From assembly GCA_963669155.1 (NCBI GenBank), contig OZ022586.1:21045510-21109509 (forward strand): a stretch of 64,000 nucleotides of DNA, given 5' to 3'. This document shows positions 23,160 to 34,492 of this stretch, in pieces. Numbering within the stretch: position 1 is the first letter of the stretch; every line of letters starts with the position of its first letter. Under the pieces are notes generated by a model. It was not told where the DNA came from. It worked only from the letters and a program-made list of their open reading frames with translations, and did not search any database. Source of the stretch: Arbacia lixula (lineage: Eukaryota; Echinodermata; Echinoidea; Arbacioida; Arbaciidae). The translations under genes and the position numbers were made by a program.

Positions 23160-23930
23160 CCTCTCTGAATGAAGACATAGTTATAAACAGAAAATTTGGT
23201 AACTTTAGACACTAAAGTCAAAAAGGCTTCAAGATTTGTTAATGACCTAATGGGGACAGATGGTCAGGTTTTAAGTAGACAAAGAAATATTGAAGTGTAC
23301 AATATTTCCATTGATTATGTAACATATTTCATTATAAAACAAGAGATTAGTGAGAAGTTGGACAGTTTTTCACGACCTGTTAACTACTCCACTCAGACCA
23401 CATGTCATTAGTATTTTGATGAAGCAAAAAAAAGGTGTAAAAATATTTATGTTAAATTGGTGAAAGAAAAGGTATCAAATAACTTTCAAAGAATTCGAAA
23501 ACAAGTTTCACTAGAGAAATGCATGGAGTTGTTTAAATTCTATACCGTTTCAAGTAATGCAAGATGTTACAATCAGGTGGTTTCAATCTGGCTTAAATAA
23601 TTTTATTATTCCAATGAATTTGTATTTGTGCGAAATCCAGGCTGAATCAAGTAGTACTTGCAAATTCCGTACCTCCCATGTTGAAACTATTGAACACCTG
23701 TTCTTTGAATGACACTTAGTTAGGAAAGTATGAAAAGAGGTTGTTTAAAAGATGCAAATTAGTATCAAAATTAACTATGAAAAACGTTCTTTTCAGAATT
23801 ACTCCCATTAAATATAATAGAGACTTACATAAACTTATTTGGGTAAAATGGGCGATATATGAAATCAAATTGGCTGGAATTCGTCTCATGCCACAAACAA
23901 TCCTGAACTAGGTAAAGAATTATTTTTTTG
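23160..23930 (+). pseudogene. Decayed Tx1/L1-like LINE C-terminal fragment
   Basis: Broken frames read ASRFVNDLMGTDGQVLS, then a Cys/His remnant (TSHVETIEHLFFE). These resemble the RT C-terminal zinc-binding region that is intact in the element at 28010-29592. It is interrupted by many stops. Confidence 0.55.
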
Positions 23931-23944
23931 TACGAGAAAGTTTG

Positions 23945-24425
23945 AAGAATGGAAGAATCTACTCACTACTTTGTCCGATTTTACGCGCATTCTTGAAAAA
24001 TGTTGCTGTATACTACTGGACATTAGATGATCATAAGTGTAACAATTTGTGACATCCATAAATTTACTGAAAAGCGGACCAAATGCAAAAAACATCAGAG
24101 CAAGTCTGACAGAAATATGTTTTACAAATTTTAGAACCATAGGGATATAAACAGTTTCAAACAGAAAGCATCATGCATCCAGAATAAACACGCACCGGTA
24201 TACAGAACGGAACGTGTTGTCCGATTTTACGATAATTTTCCCAACTGCCCAAATTGTTACTTTTGTTATTAGTCAGGAGATGACTATAAACGTGACAATA
24301 TGTAACATATATATGTTTCGAAATGTGGAATGGATGAAAAAACAACAACAAGAGAACATGTCGGAAAGTGATATGTCGTATGGTTCTTGAAGTACAAAGA
24401 TCTAAACAGTTTCAACCCCCCAAGT
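23945..24425 (-). repeat. Inverted counterpart of the ~220-bp array, about two copies
   Basis: Reverse complement of the unit in 19500-20290: agtcaggagatgac near 24271 and a diverged copy near 24020, each with ccgattttacg. Orientation is opposite to the left array, matching the symmetry of the outer arms. Confidence 0.65.
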
Positions 24426-25779
24426 ACTAATCCATCTTTGAACCATGTTGAATTCGAATTGCACTCTTTGCATTTTGAATTATTGTGAAAAAAATGTCAA
24501 TTTGGGGGCAATTTTTCACAAAGTTCATTGATCTTTGACGTTTGACTTCCATCAGAATTGACATTATGCAATCAATGAGGCACCACAGGAAGGTATTGAT
24601 TATGTATGCCCGATTTGTTGCGCTCAATATTGCACAGTCACTAAGTGATGGAAAGCGCATGGTGAGAGTAAATTTCATTGACTGCACAACTTCACCAAAG
24701 GAAAATTAACGTGTTCCATCGTAACCTTCGTCACACCTTGTGTGTTATGTCATATAAGATATCCAACGGTGCCAGCTCGAGCTAGATCCTGTGAAGCAGT
24801 AAAAGCCAAACCCATGCATCATTAGCTTGATCTTGAGATTCTACGAGTGCACAGGGGTTAGTTAGCTTACTAAGATTATGTATATATAACTTTGGTACTC
24901 CTTCTGAAATGATGACACGTAAAATTCTTATGATCCTTTGAAAGGCCTTTAGAAGATAATGTTTAGGGGTCATATAGTTACGGTAACATGACATGCATTT
25001 GACCGATCCACATGAATATAGGTATTTGACCTGAACATCTTGTTTACCATCTAATCTGGCTCTTTGATTAGCTTTCAAACACGATAAAAGTGAGAGTTTG
25101 AAAGGTCCATGTCACAGACAAAGGATGTCAATTTTTTTTTATAGGAATAGGATGGTTTATGAATTTCCAACTATCTTGCCTCTTGAGGAAAACCAAATGA
25201 ATGCCATGGAAAACAAGTTTCCAATTTGATGTCCTTCTGTGGTGTTAATGAATCCGCATTAGTTATCACTTTTGATTGTGCATTGTTTGGGTGCTTGTAG
25301 TTAACATGATGGTATGCACTGAGCGTTAAGTGTGTTCCCCAAACTATGATAAATTATTCATATACTGTGTGGTGACATGCAAACTTTGTAATGCTGCAAA
25401 GAAGAGATGATGAAAAAAAGCGTAGGGTAGATGTATGAGCATAATTGATTATTGCCGTCCAAAAATGTTTGCTTACCTATAACGCGGTGCGAGTTGTGAA
25501 TCCGCCATACCGAGCTTTGGAAAACTGACCCTTTCCACTCAGAATTATGGACGTCTGTAATTATGAACAATTTTCATTCAATAATTGATGGGTCTTTCCA
25601 AGGAAAATTTTATGGTATTTGTAGTTGTGCATGCAATAATTGTGGTATTGTCAAAGGCACAGAATACAACTTTTGAATTTGTTTACTGCCATGTGTTGCC
25701 AAGTGAGGGAAATTGGCCAAAGCAGTTGTCTTGGGCAGTAATCTTAAGAATGTTTCAGAAGAAATACTTGTATTCCTCC
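24426..25779. other. Unassigned sequence inside the giant element
   Basis: No recognisable domain was found. Open frames of up to about 100 codons on either strand show no familiar motif. It may be the original core of the element or insertions too old to recognise. Confidence 0.4.
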
Positions 25780-26415
25780 GCTATTAACAAAGTAGCCGGA
25801 GGCATTATGTTTTCTGTTTGTCCGTCCGTCCATTCGTCCGTCCGTACGTACGTCCTTTCTTGTGATCGCGTTATCTCAACAACCTATTCAAAGATTACCG
25901 CCAAACTTGGTTAATGTGTGTATTATGCAGATCCAATGGACTGATTAAATTTCAGGTTCATGGGGTCAAAAGTAAAAAGTCGTGGGGCTTTTTTATGTAT
26001 TGAAAAATAGCTTGTGATCGCATTATCTTGAGACCCGACAGACAGATTACCATCAAACTCAAAACATGTTTCTATATCTTTCAGAGCCAATTTGACTGAT
26101 TACATTTTGGGGTCATGAGATCAAAGGTCAAAGTCATAAATGCATATAGTCATATGGTCATATCATAATCATATATGCATTATGCATATATATAACTTTG
26201 GAATGCATTATTTAGAACCGACAGATAGATTACTATCAAACCCAGGGCAAGAATTTATCTTGCAGGGCCATGTATAGGAAAAATAGCTTGTGATCACAAT
26301 ATTGTGCGAACCCGTTAATGGATCACTGTCAAATTTGACTATTAAAAATTGCTTCCATTTTGGGTTGTAAAATCGCTCTATGGCGGAGGCATCATTTTCG
26401 GCAGCGCGCATTTGA
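25780..26415. repeat. Dispersed repeat with internal ~170-bp periodicity
   Basis: It begins near tagccggaggcattatgttt, has a tccgtccgtccattcg run, and ends near tatggcggaggcatcatttt. The phrase cttgtgatcgcgttatct and a following gattaccgtcaaac-like phrase recur about three times. A related composition (gacctttgacc, caaggtc) appears at 50413-50900. It is a non-coding repeat of unknown class. Confidence 0.5.
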
Positions 26416-27889
26416 AGCTACATCTATTTATTTATGATGTTGCAGCCTTGGATGTCCCTACTAAGATCCAGTTTATTAACGTTTGCTTCTGTATTACCCA
26501 GCGTGCATAACAATAGCAGGACACAAATCATGTCCTGCAGCTAGTATGTATGTCCAAGTTCTTATCATTGTTACGTAATTAAGTGATGTAGGGACATTTT
26601 TGTATCATCTAAGAAAACATATTTATGTGGTACATTTTACATGTTTAGAATATAAATAAACGGGGTTTAGTGGCCTGATTTCCCCTTTTTTTTTGGAAAG
26701 ACAAAATCACTCTCAGCTTGTATATTTAACCACGAAAAAAATGTGTTTGTATGCTATTAAAGTTTCCTTGTAATATAACACACAATGTTCAAATGCATGA
26801 AGAAGTTACACTTTCGATTATCTGTTCAACTCAACAATTCATGGCACAGTGCAAAATAATCAGTTACTAGGGCCTGACTATGAAGTTGTGAAAAAGCAAA
26901 GGGAAATACATCGGAACAAAAAATTATAATTTGCTTAAAATGTTTTTGAACCAATCCTTTCATAGTTTCATTAAGTGATGTTAAAGATGAGTCTTGTCTT
27001 GCTTATAAAGAAATGAGCTTGAGTATTAAACATGTGTTGATGTGATTTCAAGGTTAAACTCATATCTTTGTCAAGTTTGTTTTGACTGACATCCGACAAG
27101 TCCTGAGCTTTTGCTTATTATAGATGTAGTCAACACATTGGCTCTAACGATTGCATCAGGAATTGTTTCAGTATCTCATATATTTTAAATGTATTTCTTA
27201 TTTCTTTTTCAAGAAATTTGGTACATGTATTTACACGTTAATTTGAGATTTTAGAGTATAGACAAATATATGAAGCAAAATCAATGAAAACAAAATAGAT
27301 ATACCCGGTAAGAATAGATACAAGTATATGTCAATGAATATGGCTAATAGATTCATTTTAGCATGGTCTATTGAGAAGCCCAACACTCTGAATAAATCGT
27401 CTGAAAGATGTAAATGCCATTCTTTATAGAGACTTTATATTTTATACTGTCAGACTGGGCTATAATTATGTTTACCGAAGTAACTTGCTTTAAAAGTTAA
27501 GTTTGCAGAATCCAATACTGTATGTGGTGTCACAGGGTTTGCATCATATTATTTATAACTTTTTGTGATTTAAGTTGATGAAGAATTCTTTAAACATAAT
27601 CTTTGTTAAGTAAATAAAAAACACGTTCATCGGTTCAGTGTAGAAACTGAATACAATCTTTGTAATGTGGTACCCATTATTATGATGGCTGACTAAATGT
27701 GATCTTTATCATTGGTTGTTGTTGTTGTTGGAATTTATTTCATGTAAATGTTTATGTAATTGAACGTTGCAAATAGTGAGCAGAAATTAAGTGGGAAACA
27801 ATTTAAAAAAACATGCTATTATCAAGGTTTATGGAATAAACTGTCATAAAGAAGTTTCTTAGAAAAACAGTGAAGTATGACCTTTCACA
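26416..27889. other. AT-rich unassigned sequence inside the giant element
   Basis: No ORF or array was recognised. A small perfect hairpin with gcaggaca/tgtcctgc stems lies near 26515-26540. Confidence 0.4.
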
Positions 27890-28001
27890 GGAGGTTGTAA
27901 GAGCGAGAGGTCGGGTTTGTGATATAAAGAACATAAAAGGAGCAGAATCAGAGGTATGAGCAGAATAAGAGGTCGGATCTGTGATGTTATAGTGGAACAA
28001 T
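27890..28001 (-). repeat. Degenerate 70-bp units
   Basis: Phrases gagcgagaggtcgg, ggagcagaatcagaggt and aagaggtcggatctgtgat are decayed copies of the reversed 70-bp unit. They show that the right array once extended further inward. Confidence 0.6.
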
Positions 28002-28009
28002 TTAGAGGT

Positions 28010-29273
28010 GTTATGATTCAAAGTATTCTCAATTGAGTGCGTGTCAATCTATTTGGTATAACAGATGTATTCGCTCTAAGTCTAAACAATATTTTTATTA
28101 CCCATCCTGGTTTGTTAAAAATATCTGTACTTTCTCTGATTTGTTTAACCCTCCTCTTCTTGGGCACAAACTTTTTGAGGAACTTGTACTAGATTTTAAT
28201 GTTCCCTCTACAGATAGGAGGAAGTTTAATTTTTTGATAAAGAACATTCCAAATGATTGGTTGGAAAATTGTGATACTGACATTGTTGGTGTGCATGATA
28301 CAGTGGTTTTGAAATTACTGAGCTTAAAAAAGGTTCCCAAGAATGTTTATTGCTTATTACTTGGTAGCTTTAGTCCCGACAAGAGATATGTTTTTTGGCA
28401 AAACAATCTTCCAATACCTCCTAGCATTAGTTGGGATAAGATCCACATCTCAAATTGTCTCTGTACAATTAATTCTAAACTACGGTCGTTTTATTTTAAA
28501 ATTTTCCACAATGCAATTGCATTAAATAGTTTTCTTTGTAAGATCAAACGTAAAGATTCTCCCAATTGTGCTTTTTGTGATGAAGAAGAAGAAACAATGG
28601 TACACCTGTTTTGTGACTGTGACAAAGTAATTCCTATTTGGCAAGATCTTCTCACATTGATTAATCAAAGATGTAATCGCAACATCAATATCTCTAATTT
28701 TGCAAAAAAAATTGGTATTTACAATGATAAATTTCTAACCTTTCTATTTTTGTTGCTGAAATACCATATCTATTGTAAATTTAATGGTAATCTTCCAAAT
28801 TTTGTTTCTTTCAAATCTTTTGTGAAAAAATATAAGGAGACAGAATTCTATTTAGCCAAGAAACGAAACAAACTTAACATTCACTTCCAAAAATGGTGTT
28901 TCGACATTCCTTAAATATTTTGTTACCCCATGCACTGAAAAAATTCCTTCTTTCCCCTGTAAGTTTGAAGTATGATGTATGTGAACTATTGTATTTACGA
29001 ACATGTTACATGTACACTGTACTTTGTATTAGCTGCCTGCGAGCATAGTGCCCTTCTCGATCAGAGCCAATATGACCTTTTGACCTTTGTTTATTAATCA
29101 ATAGATTTTTCCGTGGATCGGGCAACAAGACATAGATGAGTGTTTGAAAAGCTTTGTAGTGATTAAGGGAGGGAACGTGAGGGAGAGATGGGGAGGCTGG
29201 TTCGTGGAGGATTTTTGAGCGAGAGGTTGGGGTGGTATATCAAGATGGAGATAAGTGGATGTGTTAGAGTGAA

Positions 29274-29308
<35 letters not shown>

Positions 29309-29592
29309 TGGAAACTATGAGTGAGCCTAGATTTTGAAAGTGTTGTGTATTTCTTTTTCTTTGCCTTGTAGACCGGTCTGGATTTTGGACTTCTGTTTTA
29401 TTCATTTGTAATTGTAATACAATCTCGGTATTGGCTCTGCTCTTGAGGTGCACATATTTATTGCTTGTTCGTTTCTCTGCCTTATTGTTGTTGTTTTTTA
29501 TCTTGTAATCTTATTTTAATCTTGTTAATCATATGTAAATATTGTGATTTGTGTTGATTTTCAATAAAAACTATGAATAAAAAAAAAAAAAA
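28010..29592 (+). mobile_element. 5'-truncated Tx1/L1-like LINE with poly-A tail and 8-bp TSD
   Basis: It is flanked by ttagaggt at 28002-28009 and 29593-29600 and ends in an AATAAA-type signal followed by a poly-A run (29579-29592). It is inserted in the right 70-bp array. It carries one open 3' coding region (28033-28914), a 3' UTR with a GA tract (29277-29308) and no 5' half. Structure and TSD are the hallmarks of target-primed reverse transcription. Confidence 0.85.
28033..28914 (+). pseudogene. Tx1/L1-like LINE ORF2 C-terminal region with zinc-binding motif
   Basis: A 293-codon open frame, truncated at its 5' end, so its ATG is not a genuine start. The C-terminal part has Cys-Ala-Phe-Cys, then about eight residues, then His-Leu-Phe-Cys, followed by a Trp-rich PIWQDLL. 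This is the RT zinc-binding (zf-RVT-like) motif of L1/Tx1-type LINEs. The RT catalytic domain itself is missing. The open frame over 880 bp suggests a fairly young insertion. Confidence 0.75.
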
Positions 29593-29600
29593 TTAGAGGT

Positions 29601-30099
29601 CGAGTCTGAGATCTACAGCACAAATTAGGGAACGTTGCTACATGTGATATGAGCGACACTAGCAGTCGGTCTGAGATACTGTAGCGGAACTAGAGGTCGG
29701 ATGAGCGGCACTAGCGGTCGGATGAGCGGCACTAGCGGTCGGTCTGAGATATATAGTACACAAAACTGAAAGGAGCGGAACTAGAGGTCGGATGAGCGGC
29801 ACTAGCGGTCGGTCTGAGATATATAGTACACAAAACTGAAAGGAGCGGCACTAGAGGTCGGATGAGCGGCACTAGCGGTCGGTCTGAGATATATAGTACA
29901 CAATAGTAAAAGGAGCGGCACTAGAGGTCGGATGAGCGGCACTAGCGGTCGGTCTGAGATATATAGTACACACTAGTAAGAGGAGCGGCACTACAGGTCG
30001 GATGAGCGGCACTAGCGGTCGGTCTGAGATATATAGTACACAAAACTGAAAGGAGCGGCACTAGAGGTCGGATGAGCGGCACTAGCGGTCGCTCGGTCT
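29601..30099 (-). repeat. Right tandem array of the 70-bp unit, about six copies
   Basis: Reverse complement of the left array. The phrase ggtctgagatatatagtaca recurs every 70 bp near 29741, 29811, 29881, 29951 and 30021, with more diverged or shortened units at the inner end. The outermost unit carries the same 4-bp insertion (gctcggtctgag) as the outermost left unit. Confidence 0.92.
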
Positions 30100-30985
30100 G
30101 AGTTTCTTGGCCCACCTTTAGTCTTGTTTTCTATATAAGTGTTCTGCCCATCTCCACTTCATCTCTTTAATTTTTACTATGATATATTTTACCTTTGTTT
30201 TCTGCCGTATGTCACTGTGCTTCACTTTGTCAACTAATGTTAAATTGAGCATTCTTCTGTCCATATAGCTCTTTGTGTTGTTCTCAATTTATGTTCCATT
30301 TCTTTAGTTGTAGACCAGGTTCCTGCTCCATACGTCAATGTCGTTAAAATGCACGGGTCAGATCTTTCTCCTCATTGCAAGTGGTATTTTCATCAGTGTC
30401 AGTTAAAAGTTTTCTGTAACATCTCCATCCTCCTTTAATCCTTGTTAATACTTCTTTTCTTGTATTATCCTCCATTTTGAAGGTTTGGCCCAGTGCTTGT
30501 AACTGTTGACTTTCTCTAACTAGTGATGGCCTATTCTTATTTCCTCTGTTGTTTCAAAGTTTGTCATGAATTTTGTCCTTCCCATATGCATTTGCAAGCC
30601 AACCCTTTTGCTTTCAACGTTCAGACTTCGCAACCGTTCTTCCATATCTTGTACAGAGATTATATTTAGTGCCACACCGTCTGCAAATCGTAGGTCAGTT
30701 AGTTTTTCTCCATCTATGTCGATTCGTTTTCCTTCAAGGTTGGACTTTCTGAGATAAAGTACACAATGGTAAAAGGAGCGGAACTAGAGGTCGTATGAAC
30801 GGCACGAGCGGTCGGGGAACATTATTTTATGACAAAACTTGTGAGCGCCCGTATTCGTATTCGTTGTGCACTATAACAGCAGCGCGCGCGCGAGGTTAAT
30901 GAATATGCATGAGTGTGACGTATCTTTGACTTGGCCACGCTCGACCACGCCCCCGACCTCTAGTGCCGCTCTTCGTATGCTATCC
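30100..30985 (-). repeat. Right inverted arm of the giant element (with LINE fragment)
   Basis: Reverse complement of 13257-14135, containing the same broken L2/RTE-like LINE piece read on the minus strand. Here the LINE fragment joins the 70-bp array directly, without the 1.63 kb present in the left arm. The atagc repeat follows at 30986-30990. Confidence 0.85.
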
Positions 30986-31747
30986 ATAGCGGATAGCATG
31001 CTAGGCGGCGGAGTGGCGGAGGCACAAGAGCCTGGACTACGACGATGAGTGTCTATCGCTCGAGTGTCATGACGCACAAGCAATGAACGAAATGAACTTT
31101 GTGTTTAATTAATAAGTCAAAGTGTAGGCACTTCCAAGAGTTGTTTTTCTTCCTCAGATCCTCCAAGATTAACTACATAATCTCAAGTTAGAGTTAGATC
31201 GCCAAATTTTATTTATCGCGCAATTTATATTTCCCACATTTTTGGTATGGTATCTTCAAGATAAAAACACGCATGGAAATAATATACAATTTCCTCGTGA
31301 TTCATGCAATAAATGAACAATTTTATTACAGATCAAGTTTGGGTGGCTGTTGCAAAAGGAAATTCTTGCCATTATTTCAACTCTCTTGTTATCGTACCAG
31401 CATGGATAAATGCATGAACAATGCATTGTGAGAGATGCCCCCTCCCTTTTTGAATCCCTCCCTTTTTATCACAATCTGTCGTGATTTTCTATTCGTCTTT
31501 CCTTCCCCATGATCATCATTTATGTTAGCAATATACGAACAGTATACACACTTTATTTCCACATATGCATATTGACGTGTCTACCCTAAGTTATAGAAAC
31601 TTAAAATGCACATTTTATTCAAGAATTATCTCAGAAATCATTTCCTTCTAGAACGCCCTGTCAGACTGTAGCGGAAAACCGCGTAGGTCTACCTCAACTC
31701 TATAGAGTACGACAGAGGAGTCGCCTTATTCAGTGTTACCCCGACTT

Positions 31748-32072
31748 CTTGGGGGTGTTTCAACAAGCTGACTTTACACACGACTGGTTACCCTTTCTTG
31801 TGCTAAATCAGATCTCAATGAGTTTGATTCCCATCAGCTTAAGTTAGAATCTAATGTTTATGAATTAAAATTCTTGTTGTTAATTTGTTGCCAAGTGTTT
31901 TATACAAAGTTTATGATTTGTTATATTTGATTAGGTTTGCTGGAAATAAACTTTCACAATGATGAAACAGGAACAAAGAAGGGTATCTGATTTAGCACAA
32001 GAAAGGGTCACCAGTCATGCGTAAAGTCGTTCTTAGCTTATATTAAGAACAGCTTGATAAAACACCCCCTGG
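31748..32072. mobile_element. MITE with ~70-90 bp inverted ends
   Basis: The left end (cttgggggtgtttcaacaag) and the complement of the right end (caccccctgg) match. The arms continue through ccctttcttgtgctaaatca and tgatttagcacaagaaaggg. The right arm has an extra stretch of about 20 bp relative to the left. The interior is AT-rich and non-coding. Confidence 0.7.
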
Positions 32073-34433
32073 TTCTTATCGACATCACTGAAGTAAATAT
32101 TTCACTGGTCCGACATTGTCTAGCGGTAGTAGCGGGCTAGAAGTGTCCGGCACTCCCAAAGAGAGTATTCGCTTTGATCACCGATGTTTGCTCTTCCCTC
32201 ATAGTTTAGGACCAGTTGTCAAGATTAACAACATTGTCATATAATGACGTCACACTTCAGATGGGACAAGTTCGGGGGAAAAGGGAAGGAAAGCAGGTCG
32301 CGAATGGAGGGTTGATAAAAAGAAGAAAGGAAGGAGAAAGACTAAATCGGGGAAACCATCACCTAGGATAATCTGTAATTAGGAACATCAATCAATCAAT
32401 AATTGGAGTATAGCTTGTCAGAATCTGACATTGCGTGTCAGAATGAATTCTTCTTTTTGCTGGCAGTGGCGTATGATATCGAGGGGCTTTGTGCCAGTGG
32501 CATCTCTAAGCCAAGGGAGGAAAATCAGTCCTCTAATCGCTGTTGCATAGATTTACATATAATCCAGCATTCTGATCCATAAAGAAGCATGGGTCACATA
32601 GCAGTGCAATAATCTAAGTCAAGTAGGGAGAGTAATAAGGTACATGTATAGGAACATATATAGGCCTAAAATACAAACAAGAGAACAAGGCGGAGAAGAA
32701 GGAAATTATGAAAGAGCATAAGAAAGGGCGGGAAATGACGCGGGACGAATCCCAAAAAGGAATAACTTTAAGCAACTCTGGCAGAAGTTAGAACCAATCA
32801 CATGAACCCATTCACATATATCAAATACGTCAATACCGTCCTGAAATGTAGGATAGAACATTGTTCAAGCAAACCAAACCAATCAATTACTCACATTTTG
32901 ATCACACGTACGGAAGACACTTGTGTGATAACCGTGCATGCACCATTTCTCATCAGCAACACACAGACATTATATGGCTACAAAAAATAAACACAATAAA
33001 GGATTTCTTTCAGGTTAGATATATCATATCTGATCTTTAATACCGTCAGTTAACATGGAATAAACATAACATGAAACATAAATGAAAAGAGAAGGGAAAC
33101 ACGAGTCTCTGTATGTTTGTAACCCTCTTGTCTTTGCAAACTGGTCATCCATGCTAAGAACAGTTCAATGTCATCAAACACAACATTTGTACCAATAAAT
33201 AATTATCGTCTATTCAATTACACTTGTGATAAATATTTGGTTATCTACAAAACAGCTTTGTACAATATGGCACTAAGTCGAGCAGATAAGGCAAGTATAG
33301 AAAACAAATACATTTCAAAAGGACTTTCACTTATATTCCCCTGGAAATCGACATTTCCATTAAAAGTGAAATACATCAGCAGAGCAGAATTTATCTTTTT
33401 TTCAGTGCATAAATCGGAACAGATGATTTTGACAGCAAATATATAAGAAAAGTCATTAGTTGAAAGTTGTTCAATACAACAAAATTCATAGAAAAGTATG
33501 AGCATTGCGATCACGAACCCAAAATCTTACAATGCCAATTATTTTGACTCTTCACACATGAGTAGCTCGTAGAGTGAACAGTGTGATCCTTCGAGACAAA
33601 ATCATGCAGTGGTTGTAACAGGGCTTGTGATTACAATTAAAAAGATATCACTACTTTCTCAAGTTTCTCAAAGTCTGTTTTCATAACGTCTGATAATATT
33701 ACTAAACGCAACTTTTTCAAGGTGTTTTATATCCTGTAAGAATGACAGGGCTCGTTTGGATCAGTTTCTATTTCACTATCAATGCCGAGTCAGAATATGT
33801 CAAATCATTGTCATTGAGTCACTTTTGCACTGGTAATACACACCAGTCCCATACGGCAGTATGGAGTCTGGTAGAGTTCATGTGCATGCTTTGTGCACAG
33901 ACCAACTGCTTGTATCACACCCCTGCATGCATGGAGTGTCACGTAACAAAAAACTATCAATCTTTGCAAAACTTTGGCATTATTCCCATAGTTTGATCAG
34001 CCAATATGTGTGTCACTTGTCAACTTGTTGAGACTACCAACCATTGGAAATAATGTTTCTGGCAAAAGTACACTAAACATAACTCCTTTGGTATACAAAC
34101 AAGATGAAATTGTCATTCTTTTCCTCATCTCACAACACAATGCAGCTTCTCTCACAATACTGTTAATTGTCCCTCAAGTTTAGCATTCACTTTGCCTTAT
34201 CTAATGACACACATTTTTAGTTATACCATCATGATTTGTGACAAACTACAGCATACATGCTTATGTTTACAAAGTTTATAAACACAATTTAATCATAATT
34301 GCTTTAACTTGGTCTATCTTTACAGGGAAATAAAGTCATTTTCACAAATTGATTTTGCCACCACTTTTGCAAATGTATCTCCAAACTTAAGTTTAGTGAA
34401 TGTGTTTTAAGACTATCACATATCGAGGGAGTG

Positions 34434-34492
34434 TGGGAGGGGGAGGGTGTGTGTGTGTGGGGGGGGGGAGGGGGGGGGGGGAGGGGGGGGGG
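34434..34492 (+). repeat. G-rich, potentially quadruplex-forming tract
   Basis: Repeated runs of 5 to 14 G separated by single A or T, with a GT run inside. If it lies in the TRPN 3' UTR, the transcript would be C-rich. Confidence 0.8.

Larger units (their letters stand above)
13257..30985. mobile_element. Giant (17.7 kb) composite foldback-type element with long inverted arms
   Basis: The outermost 879 bp (13257-14135) and 886 bp (30100-30985) are reverse complements with very few differences. They start ggatagcatacgaagagcgg and end with the complement. The 5-bp sequence atagc flanks both sides (13252-13256, 30986-30990), as a target-site duplication would. Moving inward, both sides carry tandem arrays of a 70-bp unit in opposite orientation (15767-16611; 29601-30099), then arrays of a roughly 220-bp unit, again inverted (19500-20290; 23945-24425). 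Between them lie later insertions. No transposase was recognised, so it is non-autonomous or decayed. The plan of long, modular, repetitive inverted arms resembles foldback elements and the TU elements described in sea urchin, but a match to any named family was not tested. Confidence 0.7.

Noticed and set aside
24782-25078. 98-codon minus-strand open frame inside the giant element
   Set aside because: There is no recognisable motif, no splice context, and its length is expected by chance in this composition.
13257-30985. Polinton/Maverick identity for the giant element
   Set aside because: The size and long inverted ends fit, but there is no sign of DNA polymerase B, integrase, ATPase or capsid genes. 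The direct repeat is 5 bp, not the usual 6, and the interior is repeats and LINE insertions.
32110-32190. tRNA-like stretch with gtctagcggtag
   Set aside because: No cloverleaf could be drawn and no B-box or acceptor pairing was convincing. At most it is a remnant of a tRNA-derived SINE.
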